Assembly (NCBI RefSeq): GCF_001949145.1 | Contig: NW_019091460.1 | Coordinates: forward strand, 1-64,000 | Origin: Acanthaster planci | Lineage: Eukaryota; Echinodermata; Asteroidea; Valvatida; Acanthasteridae | Length of the DNA: 64,000 bases | Direction of reading: 5' to 3' | Part shown: positions 1-12,700 of the stretch, one piece after another | Layout: each line of letters begins with the position of its first letter | Numbering within the stretch: the first letter of the stretch is position 1 | Notes under the pieces: model-generated | What the model saw: only the letters and a program-made list of their open reading frames with translations | Databases searched by the model: none | Told to the model about the DNA's origin: nothing | Position numbers and translations under genes: made by a program

Positions 1-299
1 CCCTAACTGGGTGCCTATTTGTACATGCACGGTCCCATAGAAACAGGCCCTTGGTTGACGTATTGGGTCGTGGTTAGAAAAGTGGGGCTTATTTAACCCT
101 TTCATCTGGAGGATAATTCGTGCCCTTTTTCTCACTTCTGCATATTCAGGTCCTGTATTTTGTATGTTTCCTATCGTCCAGAGTCAGGCAGAATGTGATT
201 GTTGGGTCTTCCCTATAGACGCAAACTGGACGTTTCACGCCCCAAGTGGCCCTTAGTGTGTGGTTATATAGATGCTATCTAGGCACTATCTATGCTATA

Positions 300-879
300 T
301 AGGCACTATCACTTGTAGCTCTTCTAATGTCATGCGTATTATCTCTTGCAGGGTGTGCAGTCTTCAGTATGTTGGAGAGACTTACAACACTTTCAAGAAG
401 TGTTTTGATGGCAACAAATCTTGAGATCGTCGGTCAACACCAAACGACTAGATACCCCCACGGGCCACCACTTCAATTGAGCTCTTCGGTCAACACCAAA
501 CAACGAGATACCCCCACGGGCCACCACTTCAATTGAGATCTTCAGTCAACACCAAACAACGAGATACCCCCACGGGCCACCACTTCAATTGAGATCGTCG
601 GTCAACACCAAACGACTAGATACCCCCACGGGCCACCACTTCAATTGAGATCTTCGGTCAACACCAAACAACGAGATACCCCCACGGACCACCACTTCAA
701 CCTTCCTAACCATTCTGTCTGACATGATCGTACAGGGCATAGAATCACTTGCGTTCCGTAAAGATGCTTTTAGCTTCAACAGGGAGAAGCTTTGGATCAA
801 ACGCCTCCACACCATACAACCCCATGGCCTGAACATCCAAGAGGGAAACTACTAATTAACAAACTTTTCTTTCCCTCTC
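300..879 (+). pseudogene. Relic of a Penelope-like retroelement GIY-YIG endonuclease
   Basis: Read with frameshifts, this stretch resembles the GIY-YIG endonuclease found at the C-terminus of Penelope-like retroelements. The start has a QYVGET core (near 360-380, inside a Cys-containing segment). Next comes a repeated segment resembling DTPTGHHFNL, then NHS, and the end (about 750-869) reads FNREKLWIKRLHTIQPHGLN before a TAA stop. The GIY-YIG family cuts target DNA during retrotransposition; that role is family knowledge. The middle of the domain is expanded by a 56-bp tandem repeat that shifts frame in each copy, so the gene is dead. No reverse transcriptase is visible because the window starts at base 1 just upstream. 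Identification rests on remembered motif similarity. Confidence 0.6.
425..705. repeat. 56-bp tandem repeat, about 5 copies
   Basis: The word GGTCAACACCAAA recurs at roughly 432, 488, 544, 600 and 656, a period of 56 bp. Each unit contains GATACCCCCACGGGCCACC. Copies differ by a few substitutions. The array lies inside the endonuclease relic, and one unit corresponds to about 18.7 codons of that domain. Confidence 0.9.
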
Positions 880-2500
880 TTTTTTTGCAGATTATACCCC
901 TAGGGGTCCAGTTCCATCCATTGTTTTTTCCTTTGATCTCTTCCCACCTTACATTTCTTTTTTTTTCAACCATGCCTTTCAAGCAGTCCCCTTTATCCCT
1001 TACCCCTTTATCCAGTCTGCAGCTTTTTTGACCTTTCATTTTGTCCTCTTACATTCATCCATGCCTGATTGATTCTATGTGTGCTTGTTTGTCCTGTCCA
1101 CTTGTCGTTTTGCCTTTGAGAAAGATTCTGCTAGGATAGAAACGTCTGGCACTCGATATTTTGAAATTTGTATTTTAGGTCATTGTAGTCAGCAAGCAGT
1201 TTGCAGTAGCTTTGTATTATATATCTTTGAAATTTATCCGCAAGTGAAGAACCTCTGTCCCTGTCCAGTTTTGGAAAGGTGAAGAGACCTGTAACAATGA
1301 CGTCATGCTTAGTTTACATGTGCATGTAGCAACATTTCCGAAGGCAATGAGGTGGGAAATAATATAGTCCAGGTATAATAATAGCTTGACGTCATTATGT
1401 TTTGGTCCATATATGAGGTATTACAAAAACAAAGTATGAAACAGATTCACAGGAGACTTAATCAGTGAATTATCCTTTCGGGGTGACCAACAACATTGGA
1501 TCCACTCACCTTTTACCCAGAAGGCAGCAGTTAGAGATCAAGTACCAATCAGCTCAACATCGGGCACAGGAACTCCATCATCAAGACATGTCAAGAAACT
1601 GGATGTACCATGATCAGCGCCTCACCAGCGGCTTGTGCTCTGGCTAAAATGGGCACACACACTCATTAATTAAAAACAAAAGGAAGAAATGACAACATGA
1701 GTGATTTAGCCTGGATTAACCAATTCCCAGAGGGCAGGGGAAGATGAGAAAGGTGGAGAAAACTAATTTACAAGTGCTTCCTCAATGAACTTCTTCCAGG
1801 CATGTGATTTCAGATAGATGTGATTGAATAGACACCAAAGAATTATGGTCAAAATGGCTTCCAAAGTTCCATCACACCTCCTAGCCGATGTTAAATTCTT
1901 GGTGTGTGTGTTGTTGAAGCCTGCCTGTGACGGTCAAGGATATCATGCGTAAAACTCAGGACTAACAAGGCTATTATACCAACTAAAGCCACCAGCAACC
2001 ATCTGTGAATGTTGGCTCACATGCTACATTTTAACAAGCCACTGTATTAGGGCTTTGTATTGGGCACAGAAAGATGACCACTGATGGCTTCAGTGACTAA
2101 TAAGTTGGCTGATAAAACAAAGTGAGAGTCCGTAATTTTCATATGACACTTGTGGAATGTTTACACTCAATCTTGTATATGATTTGGATCCAGGAATGAG
2201 GACATTTATCCTTCTATAAATTTATAATCTCCATCCCTCCCCTTTGACATTTCAGTGCACTCCCCGTTCACTGGAAGCAGCCTGTGGATTCAGTTTCTGT
2301 CCCATTTCTGTTCAGTTTGATAAGAATCGTGCCACACCTAATAATTTTATCATCCAATTCGTTTAATTAAATTTAAATCTGCCCCAAACGGGCCGCAGAT
2401 TGTCATTAGTTGAAAACTTTTGAGACAAATCCCAAGTGCCAGATTTACCAAAATGGGCATATTATTATCACCATTACCGTGGACTCATTTCAGAACATAA
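880..2500. other. No gene recognised; possible retroelement tail
   Basis: Pyrimidine-rich sequence follows the endonuclease relic. At about 1115-1160 the words GAAAGATTCTGCTAGGATAG and AAACGTCTGG resemble the stretch often seen downstream of Penelope-type endonucleases, so the element may extend to about 1170. From there to 2500 I see only AT-rich sequence without coding bias. Confidence 0.4.
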
Positions 2501-2514
2501 TATAGACTATTTCC

Positions 2515-2790
2515 ATACCTGTCGAGTATTGCCACCAGTGATAAGAAATGTTAAACTCCAGAAAACTGTCTCCAGGGACAAGCTTGTTCTTGTCTCTCTG
2601 TCACGTACTGCTGAAACTGGGGAACTAAACAAACTATGTTTGAATTCCAACCTGTATTATTACACATTCCTGGAGGCCTCTATTTCAAAAATAGGTTGCA
2701 TTTTACAACAGCAATTGAAAAATTACTGAAAGCAGCGACAAATCAACAAAGATCAGAGCAAATAACATACTGGTTCAAGCCTACATTAGT
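2515..2790 (+). repeat. Diverged direct repeat, copy 1 (partner 3300-3560)
   Basis: Both copies share CCAGTGATAAG/CCAGTGATGTG, then CCAGAAA-CTGTCTC, CTTGTCTCTC, a short AACTA stretch and AAATCAACAAA followed by AGAGCAAA(A)TAAC, in the same order and orientation. Similarity is moderate, so this is an old duplication or two copies of one dispersed repeat of about 260 bp. Confidence 0.5.
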
Positions 2791-2905
2791 GGAGTTTCTC
2801 ATATAAAAATCTCATCTTCTTAGTTATCATTCTTCCATTGCTTTTTAATTGTTGCTTGGTTATAGCCAAGTAAATCTATTCCACAAAACACCTTAAATAG
2901 ATGGT

Positions 2906-3110
2906 AAAAATGTTGCATCCCGACTCCACTTCAGCAGTAGTGTACAAAGTCTATGGGGAGTGAAGCTAATTTTCCAAGCATTTCCCAACATCAGTAAATT
3001 TTTCTCAGTTCAGAATTCGTCTTTCCAGCATTTCTGTAATGACTGACTTTTATTGAAATGATATAGGCAGGCCTATGGTGAGAAAAGTGGAGTCAGGATG
3101 CAACATTTTT
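2906..3110. mobile_element. Short terminal-inverted-repeat element (MITE-like)
   Basis: The left end AAAAATGTTGCATCCCGACT continuing CCACTT is matched in inverted orientation by AAGTGGAGTCAGGATGCAAC continuing ATTTTT at the right end (about 25 bp, one or two mismatches). The 205-bp size and absence of an ORF fit a non-autonomous DNA transposon. It lies between the two copies of the 260-bp repeat. Confidence 0.65.
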
Positions 3111-3299
3111 TCCTACTTTTTTCAGCTCACACTAACAAGGAGAGTTGATCTGGGAATATTGATATATAGATATTCAAACAATCCCACTTATTTTTTTCAG
3201 CCAGTCAATCTCTTCTGGTAATGGTTTCAACTGCCATCCCTGCTATCTGTATCAAGTAGAAGCACTAGGCCTACTTGTTGGTAGCAATGGGGCTGTTCA

Positions 3300-3560
3300 C
3301 ATTTCCTTGCCATTCAGGAACCAGTGATGTGCAGTTAGGCTAAATCCAGAAACTGTCTCACAGGAGTGTTTCTTGTCTCTCCGTTACTGCTACAACTAAA
3401 GAAACCCCATTTAAATCCCAGCCTCCATCACAACATACACATGTGGAGGCTGCCATTTTGAAATACATGCACAGTATGCACTTCAACCCAGAAAAAAAAC
3501 AGTGAAAAATCAACAAACCTACAAAGCCAAGAGCAAAATAACCTCCATTGTAGCCAACAT
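3300..3560 (+). repeat. Diverged direct repeat, copy 2 (partner 2515-2790)
   Basis: Second copy of the dispersed repeat described at 2515-2790, with the same order of shared words. The ORFs that cross it look incidental. Confidence 0.5.
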
Positions 3561-6500
3561 GCACTACTTGGGTTTATCAATGTCACCGGCGGAAATCTCA
3601 TTATCGTTTTGGCCGTCATTTCTCCATTTATTTTCAAGTGTTGGTTGGTAAGCCAAAGACAATTCTCACCTTTAAATTCTCCTGCTCTGAAGTCACAAAA
3701 TTTAAATAGTCCCGCCAACGTGGCCAAACATGCGTTCTCGAGCGTGGGCATTGTCATGCTAATAAGTAATGACTCGGACCATCGCGATGTTGGAATAGCA
3801 CGTGTAAAACTGGTCACCGATCAACTTTGGCACAGTATTGAGCAGGGTACTACGCAGGGTAACAAAAATGCGCTAGTGATTGGCGCTTTCTGGAATATCA
3901 TTGCACACACACGCGAAAGTAAATCCAAAGAATGACCTCTGTTTGAAAGACAAAGACTATCCGTCTCCCAAAATTTTATTTCAATTCCCATCAATCTCAA
4001 AAATCATAGATTTTCTACCCCAAAGGCCAGGACAAACGCAACTAAAACCAGGTTTCCATAACGACCGCGACAAACCGTCCAAAACGGGCTTCCTCATAGC
4101 TCCGGCTAGGTTTTCCGTATGCGCGTCTCCGCGTATTTCCAATGGAGTGCAAACCGCCTAAACAACAGAAGTTCGGACGCAGCCTTTTGAAACCAGATAA
4201 AAGCGTTTAATTTTAAGATGTTTCATAGGGCTACTGTCTAATTCAACAACTTTCTTTTTTAAAATTGGAAGAAAAGTTTCTCGTAACTGTACTTTTTGTG
4301 ATCGATGTCCCGAAGATCGAAACTGGCATATTTTTATGAGTGTGATCATGTTTCACCTATTTTGTTAGACCTCATGTCTTTTATCAACCAAAATCTCAAA
4401 GACCCAATTCAGTTTCGGAAATCTGAATTCCTTGTTGGAGTTTGGTGTACTAAGTTTTATTCATATAGGTGTAAATTCCAGATTCAATGCCTAGCTTCCT
4501 TTTGGGGGTTAAGACTGTTTTTACATCAATATCACATAGAATATAATATTGCTATCAAAATCAAATCCTTAGTCTTCATTATAAAAAATGGAAATTTCAA
4601 TTCTAATTCTGTAAACCTTATGCAATTATTTCAAATGAGCATGTCACACAGCGACCATCCTTCTAGTAGGCCTATACATCTAACCCTAACCCCCACTTTT
4701 GGGGGGGCCGGGGTTCTCTCATACTTTCCTTTTATCTCGTTTCCTCAATCTCCTTAATTTTATATAAATCGTGCCTTTTCTTTTGAGTGTGCTTCTTATT
4801 ATCAATAAAATAGAAATACGAAAAAAGACGTCGAAAGACGTCGAAATGCAGATAGTTGCAGTCGTTGCGTGACGTCATCCCACCGAAAATGAAGTTACGT
4901 CCAATAATCTGGGAATTTTAGCAACAAATGCCTTAGTTCGCAATAATGCCCATATAATAATACATACGTAAGTCGGAAGGAAAAATTGGCGAAAGAAAGG
5001 AGTGGAATTCGGCGAGGGGGACATCTTCAAACACTCATCATGCACTGATTTGCATACGACCAGAGAAAATTGCAGATACATTACAACGTAGGACGGAAAT
5101 AGCGCCCTCTGGTGATTCTCAGGGAGGTTAGTCGGGGGGGTTCGGGGAGGTATGGGGGTTGACATTAAAGACAATGGCCAGAATCTGTTTTCTTTTTCAT
5201 TTAACAGGAGTTAGCTATACCAATTTAATTAGTCTTTCCCCGAAATTAAGAGCATACTTTTGCTTATACTGCGGAATAACAGGTGAATCGCTGGACTGGT
5301 GGGCAAAAAAGAGCAAAACACTGGGTAAAAAAAGTGGTGCGTATACTACAAATTACATTTCAACAAGCGTTCGGTAAAAAAGACAAGTCTACAAATAACA
5401 TCGGGAAAGAATCAACAAGGTCAGGTAATGCATTTGCCTAATGGGTAATATGCTCGTCTGCTTCCCAACGTTGGGCAACCAAAAATGCCTGGGGTTTTTC
5501 AACGAAAGTAAACGCACTTATCTAGGTTTCTACAACGACTCAATGCAGACGGTATAAGCAAATTTGATGCTGATCCAACTTTCCCGACTGCGGCGATGTT
5601 TACGCTAGTTACCAGGTGTTTCATTGGGGCATCGTTAAAATGATCGGAGATGCTCTGTACGTTTCACTTCTTCCAGATGGAAACGAAGAATAATGTACCT
5701 TCAAATGTAGCTTTTTGTATTCAAAGCATGACTAAACTGTTGCGAAAGATCGGCAGTAATTTCTGCTGAGAATTATCCGAGTTTGTAACAAAACAAGTTG
5801 GTGAGATAAAAATGCTTCTCAGTGTCGTGGTTGTGAAGGTTACGCAACCACAGATCTGGGGGGGTCAACCCGCTCAACAATAACCTGCGACTAAATTATG
5901 TCCATGTGTATGTGCATGGAGGAAGGAACACACTCCATGGTATGTGTGAGCACATCTCAGTACGGTGTCTCGTCGCAGTATATGCAGTCTGTGTCAGAGG
6001 TCATTTTAATTACCCGCGCAATCACTACTTTTGCCGTGCGTAGATATAACTGGTCTGTTTTATAAAAAACCCATGGCCTTGGACTCAATCTGGTTACAAA
6101 TATAATTTTCTCCTCATTCCTCAGATATTCCAATTTAGCTAACTGTTTTAAATAAAAATTTGGGTTTTTCTGTCATATTGTGTAAAATTATTGGGATGGT
6201 GACAGTGAAGCAATACATGTTCACTGTACAAAATTACAACAGCAGAAAGCTGTTTGTCCTAAATTATACATACACAAGAAAAGCAGAGAAATTTTTGGTA
6301 GCTTAATATCAACACATGCACTAATTTAAAATGTGCATTCAAATTACAGAACTGCCAATTTTACATGTTCTATACAAATTACGGTTGGTAAAGGGCAAAC
6401 TTAATTTTAAAAATACATCAAGACATACTTGAAGAGCAAGAAAAATTATCAAATATATAACCTTCATACGAAGACAATTTGCACTTACTGGACACGAAGT

Positions 6501-6731
6501 ACCATTTGTGCAATTAAACATTACCACTGAAATCTCGACGAAGTGGATGAGGCTGACACTGGTAATGCATAATCTGTCATATTCTTAATCTCCCAAATTT
6601 AATCTTCCTAGTGCAAATATACAAACAAAATATTACCAAATTTCAACTCTTGACTGTAAATCTGAAACTCTCGACACTCCAAAGTTAGAGGACTATTGGG
6701 CATTGAAATTTTGATCACAACCAGATTTTTA
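3561..6731. other. Intergenic and EMSY 3'-flanking sequence, no gene seen
   Basis: Short ORFs occur on both strands but none shows a recognisable domain or consistent splice context. The part nearest 6731 should include the EMSY 3' untranslated region; an AATAAA on the minus strand overlaps its stop codon and another AT-rich stretch lies near 6150. Confidence 0.4.
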
Positions 6732-9700
6732 TTACAGAATAATTGATCTTGATGCTATGGATTTACCCTTGTCAGAGCGTTGATCTTCAACCTTCGGCTT
6801 TTTGGGAGAAAGCTGGTTAAAAGAGAACAGAAAGAGCATAACTAAATTGAAAACAATCTGCTTCAATCCCATACACAAAAAATGTTTACCATCAACAGTG
6901 GATCCATAATAAAACTTTCACATGCACATGTAGTTGATGTACTCAACAGGTGTTCTTTAAAGATTCAAAACCACATTCAATTCCACCTATCAAGGTGGAT
7001 AGTACCCCATGAAGTAAATGTAAAAAGACAGTGTCAAACATGGAGGCTGGACTGCTAATGAGGCGACACTGTTTAAGTAAGGTGACACTTTTAGTAAAAC
7101 CTACATTGCCTTTGGGGACACAATTGCTTTCAGTGGTATCTTTGGTATTAACGAGAGGTAATGCTCAGGAGATATCAAAAGGGATAAGCCATTGAGAGCT
7201 GAAAAGTACAGGGAAGTGTTACCAGGAATGATTACCTTGGGAAGTAAAAGTAGTTTGTCTTGAAAGGTGTAAGGTGTTTGTGAGAGCTACATGGCCTTGG
7301 GAAGTACAGAAAGGGATTCCAGTGGTTACCTTGGCATGCATGAAGGGGGGTTACAGAGGTTGCCTTGGGGTACAGGAAGGGGTTACAGAGGTTGCTTTGG
7401 GGTACAGGAAGGGGTTACAGAGATTGCCTTGGGGTACATAAAGGAATTACAGAGGATGCCTTTGGTACAAGAAGGGGTTACAGAGGTTGCTTTGGGGTAC
7501 AGGAGGGGATTATAGAGGTTGCCTTTGGGTACAGGAAGGGGTAACAGATGTTGGCTTGGGGCACAGGAAGGGGTTACAGAGGTTTGCTTGGGGTACAGGA
7601 AGAGTAAATGGAAGCTTAACTGATGTGGCTGGTACAGAAGGCGATAGAGAAAGATGTTGCCCTGAGGTTATAGGAAGAGGTTAGTGAAAGTGGGATTATC
7701 TATGAGTTATGGGAAGGTTCAGACCACAGGAAGGTTTAGAGAGACGTTGCCTTAAGAGGTACAAGTAGGTGTCAGTGAGGACTAGACCATCGTATACAAA
7801 GCTGTCAATGAAAGGTACACTGCCCTGGGGTGGTGAAGATACAGACTTGCTAACACAATAATTACCTTTTCCCAACGTTCTATTAACTTTTTGTACTCAG
7901 CTGTGTAGAACTGAAACACCTCTTCACAATCTCTTCTTATCTCATGGCCTGGAGGATTATACTGTACACAATTATTGTGTACCAGCATCATATCATTGTG
8001 AAAGTCAGCAAAATTGTCATACCGTCCATTCTGTAAAGATATAAATTATCCTCACAAAGTTATATCAAGACAAGATCTTAACACTAGCCCCTCAGGTGTA
8101 TGTAGAATCATGTTGAAATCGGATTGAGGATTGATAGGATTAATGCAGACAATCCTCGAACTATGCCATCTTGATGAATTAATCACATGATTTGTTACTG
8201 AATGTTGAATATTTTAACCCATTGACTTTGTACACAATGTTCAAGGGGCCATATTGGTCTCTTAGCAATCTTACATCTTTGTCAAAATTACACCAAGCAG
8301 ACTGTAATGCAAAGTTGATACCAGAACACCGACTTAATGATGTCATAAGGTGTTATATTTAATCATTATAGAGTTTGACAAGTTTAATTTTGAAATCTCC
8401 ACAAAAAATCAAATGTGTGTTTCCAAAACTTGCATTTGGCAGCAAGTGGTAGAATAAATATGGGTTTTGATTTTTTCTTGTGCACGTAAAATCAAATGAC
8501 CCTTGCTTCCAGTCGAAACTGGCCGAAACTGAAAGTGCCTTATTATTAAAATTTGGTAAAAGATATCAACTTGCTGTCAACAGGGTTAGTCTCCAACCAA
8601 ATAGTAATCCTCAAATTGTTCAAACAACAAATCCCAACGGATAGTCTTGAATTGCCCATCAAAAGATAAACATCAGGGTTAATTGTCCCAAGCATTGGAC
8701 AAATTTATTTCTCATCATCTTCTACAGTTTAAAGCCCGTTATCCAGCCTGTCCTGGGTTGGCCTGCTACTAAGCCCTGTCCACTGCATCCCCTGCATTGA
8801 CACCAAGAAGTCACGTGTCTTCTGACACGGAGCTCTGTCACGTCTTACTACTGTAGGTCGGCCAGTAGGTGTGGACCCACCCACAACTACTTTCAAACAT
8901 CTCACACACGCAATCCGCCCATGAAAAAAAAATAAGGGTCTCCTGTCAGCAATAACTGTGCCACACGGTTAGGAGCATACGCTTTATGCAAGTCTATAAG
9001 CTTCGCATTGTAATAAGCCACACCTGTGTTTGATTCCTGCTCACTGTATATCCAAACCAAAAGATTTACTGTACGTTCAAATTTTTGGACACCCAAAGAT
9101 GAGGCAAGTTTATGTTTCATTTTCAAAATTTAATCCAATAATTCAACATAACTTCAGTTTTTCCTTTCCTGATAGGTGACTCTGAAGAATGTTTTAACTT
9201 GAAGTAAGAAAAGGCATAATTGAAATATGAATGTACAAATAATGTGAACATATGCTTTCTCCCTCAATACAAAAAAGTGAAAATGCGCTGTTAAAAAGAC
9301 ATAGAATCTTTTCTAGTATTTGCAAATGTAAGTACAAACTCTGTCAAGTCATGTTGATTTTTTAAATTCTTTTAAAACAAAAGATTCTTGTCCATAATTT
9401 TAAAGGTTTGGGTTTTGATGTGGAAAACAAAGATTTGATACCTCCAATTTTCTCTTTACAGTTCCGAAGTCCATTGGGTATTTGATGACTCGATTGTAAC
9501 CTGGTGCTTCAGATGCTGCAACTACCAAAAGCATAAATCAATCATCAAAAAATCATTACATGCCCAGACACAAATTGAGAGTTTTCACAACTTTCACACT
9601 CCCAAGTAAATCTGTCAATTAGCTGAGCAGATTTATATTCCATCTAGTCAAATGTTGCAAATTTTGCTAACTGGACTACTTTCATGAACTAAAAGAACTC

Positions 9701-12700
9701 GCGAAGGAAAGAAAATAAACAGGAAGTATCTAACTATCTGGCAATTAGATACTGCAGTAACAGCTACATTTTTAGCGAGTGCTAAGGTTCTATACAAAAG
9801 AAAATGAATTTCTCTGGCTAACTTAGCCGGCTTCTGACAGTCCTCTTTATTAATAGGTTTTTGCAGCTGACTGCCATAAACGAACAAAATAACTTTGCAA
9901 TATGCTTCTTGCCTGTAAAAATTAACATTTATAAAGAACAGATAATGGAACCAACTGGCTTATGCACCAAAGGATATAAAGGAAGGATAAATGCAAAGTC
10001 ACAGCTCACCTGAGCTGTATATTACTCCCAAATCTAGTTCAATGCGGCAACAAAGCGATGCTTAAGAAAAAGAAAAGATTTTGTCACCACTAGCTTGAGT
10101 AGGCCAGTCTTGCCCCAGTGAAGCAGGACTACAGTCAAACACGCTTAATACGAGCTCAAAGGGACTCTCCAAAAAACCTCCTCTTACGGTAAACCTTGTG
10201 TTATACGTGTTGACAGTTATCCCCTTCATAAAGCGCACGCCTGGCGTCATGCACCAGCAAGCTTTGTTATACACTACGGCAATGTAAGTGTGCTGCAGGC
10301 CTACATGTACCATACGATACAGTATTATGCAGTGGATTAGTATTCGATGTACAGCCTTTAACTTGGTGATAAATTTTAAATCATATTAATAAATACGATT
10401 CCAATGAATAAAACAATGATTCCGAATACGCCTACTTGTTTGACGCAACAGTGGCTGGCTGGCTGCCCTGCACCACGCGCACGCAGCGTGGCCAGGCAAA
10501 AAAACTCCTTGGAAACTGGTACCCGACAATGCACGTTAGTAAAGGTTTAACTAACTTGAGAACCAGTTCATATAAGGACCAGACGTAAGAGGGCGTTGAA
10601 ATTGGGAAATTCCATTTGTTTCTAATTGGCAGGAGGGATCCATTTTCAAGTCAGGTTCACCCATAATTGTTCATGTTCGGATTAAAAAAAACACCTCTTT
10701 CAGACCAGGCCCACTGTGATCAAAACTCCTTTGAAGCCACGACATCACAACACCTATTGTCATGATCTAGAATGAAGCCCCCTTAGTGGCACAAGGAACA
10801 GAGTCGCTAAGTCTTTGTTGGCAAAACTGCAGCACAAATTGCCAAGCGGATTAGCAGTTTTGGATTTTTGCATTAAAAATGCCCTGGACAATGGTTTTTG
10901 ACACTACCGGTTAGGCAAAAGTGCTCGTCTTGTCCGTGTTCTTGTGGTAGCATAGCTCATATTAAGTAAGTTTTCTCTCATAGGAATGTGTACATTTTGA
11001 ACGGGACTGAACAAATATGCTCGTCTTAAGCACGATCTTGTATCAGGCGTGCTCGTGTTATGCACGTTGCATAAGTACAACTGCTTGGGCTAATAAAAGA
11101 AATTCCAAGCTACTACACATTGAAATTTCTTTGTGGAATAACACCACATTCTAACTCGTGATATTCAAATAAAACAGTGACTGTTTGGCATTCACTGTTA
11201 AATAGAATGTTAGAATTCTTACATGAACATAGGCATAGACGAAGCTCTTCACACTGACAGAATGCTGTATAACAAGCATACTCCTCACTGAATTATGGTT
11301 TTATGGCCCTAGGATTTAAATTTGCCATACTAACTGCTGATGTTATTACCTGGCCTTGTAAACCAAGATGCTGCATTCAAGTCTCCCTTTGATCGATTGG
11401 CACCTCTAAACCTCATCACCCGCTGCAACAAACTATAAAACAAAAAATGATTTGCTAAGCAGAACCATACATGTACAGAGGATATTTAGACAATTTAAAA
11501 TGATATGCTTTTTCGGTTTAGTACACCTGTTGTCTGTTCAGCCTCCTGAGTCAATGAACATGTGTCACCCTTGCACTAAACCCCAACATAAACGTCAACC
11601 CACTGCCTTACTTGAAAGCTGCCCTTGCCCAGCTAGACATGCTAGTTGGTCCAGGTTCCTCATCAATGGGTGCTGGTGCTTTACGCTTTCGATTACTAAT
11701 CCGTACACCCTGTGTTTCTTCAGATCCAAGCCCAGTTCCAGCACTCACACAAACATTAACACAACTTCCTGCAAAGAAAATATGAAAGGAACAAGGAAGA
11801 CACAATGGCATCTCACTACAAGCACAGGAGGGTCCAACAGTTGTACAGTAGTTGTTTTAATTCCAACAGTTTGAAGCAATGAAAACAAATTCTTGCATGT
11901 TGACATAATCTGCAGTATGAAGCACCATTTTACGGGTTTTGACTGCTAAAACAATACAGTCTGCAGCATTGCATGCACTAAACACCCCGAGTTAACCAAT
12001 GTAAACACTGTCATCCACTCATATATAAAAGAAGCTAGTATCAAAATCTGCAGTACAAATATGAAAAGCTTCTTTCTGTGACAGGATCGCCATTCTCAGT
12101 CACATTATGAGTCATCTTACCTGTTATTTTTACTGGACTGGACTCCAAGCTTGTATTACTCTGTTTCTCATCATCAACATCTTCAGAATCTTGAAGTCTC
12201 TGACTTGTGAAATCTTCCAACTTCATTTGTGAAATGTCAACTGAAGTCGATTCCATAACAACACTTGCTGCTCCCTTCTGACCACAAGTCAATGTTTCAA
12301 AATCCTTCAAAGTAAATAATAAAAATTAGCATTAACAGTGAATTAGCTAAATTCTACCTCAGACTATAAGCTACTGTTCAATGGGGACAGTAACACAACA
12401 ATGTTTCCTCTCAGCCAGAACGGCATTGTGAATGGATCAATAACAAAATGAAGAAACTCACACAGAGACTTAACTATATTTGAACATGGCCAACAATTTA
12501 CTGTGAGAGGCCCATGGTTAAAATCATGTACATAGGAATAATTTCACTTACTGTTTTCTTTCTCCATGATGGTAAGGCAAAGTCAGTAGCAACACTTCCA
12601 CTGGATACACAGTCTGACAAACCAGCAGGTGTTGATGATAACACTTCAGACAATGATTTAAAAGAATCAGTGGATTGTCCAGTCTTTTTTGATACGGATG

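Noticed and set aside
7291-7684. Gly-rich plus-strand ORFs
   Set aside because: They are direct translations of the ~32-bp minisatellite in the EMSY last intron.
10130-11075. A third TACAGTC-ended transposon
   Set aside because: The left end resembles the family, but no matching right end could be found.
12041-12310. EMSY ending with a stop at 12041
   Set aside because: The frame runs through a strong donor (12120), and the following exon joins in exact phase with a good acceptor; the residues after the donor are not EMSY-like.
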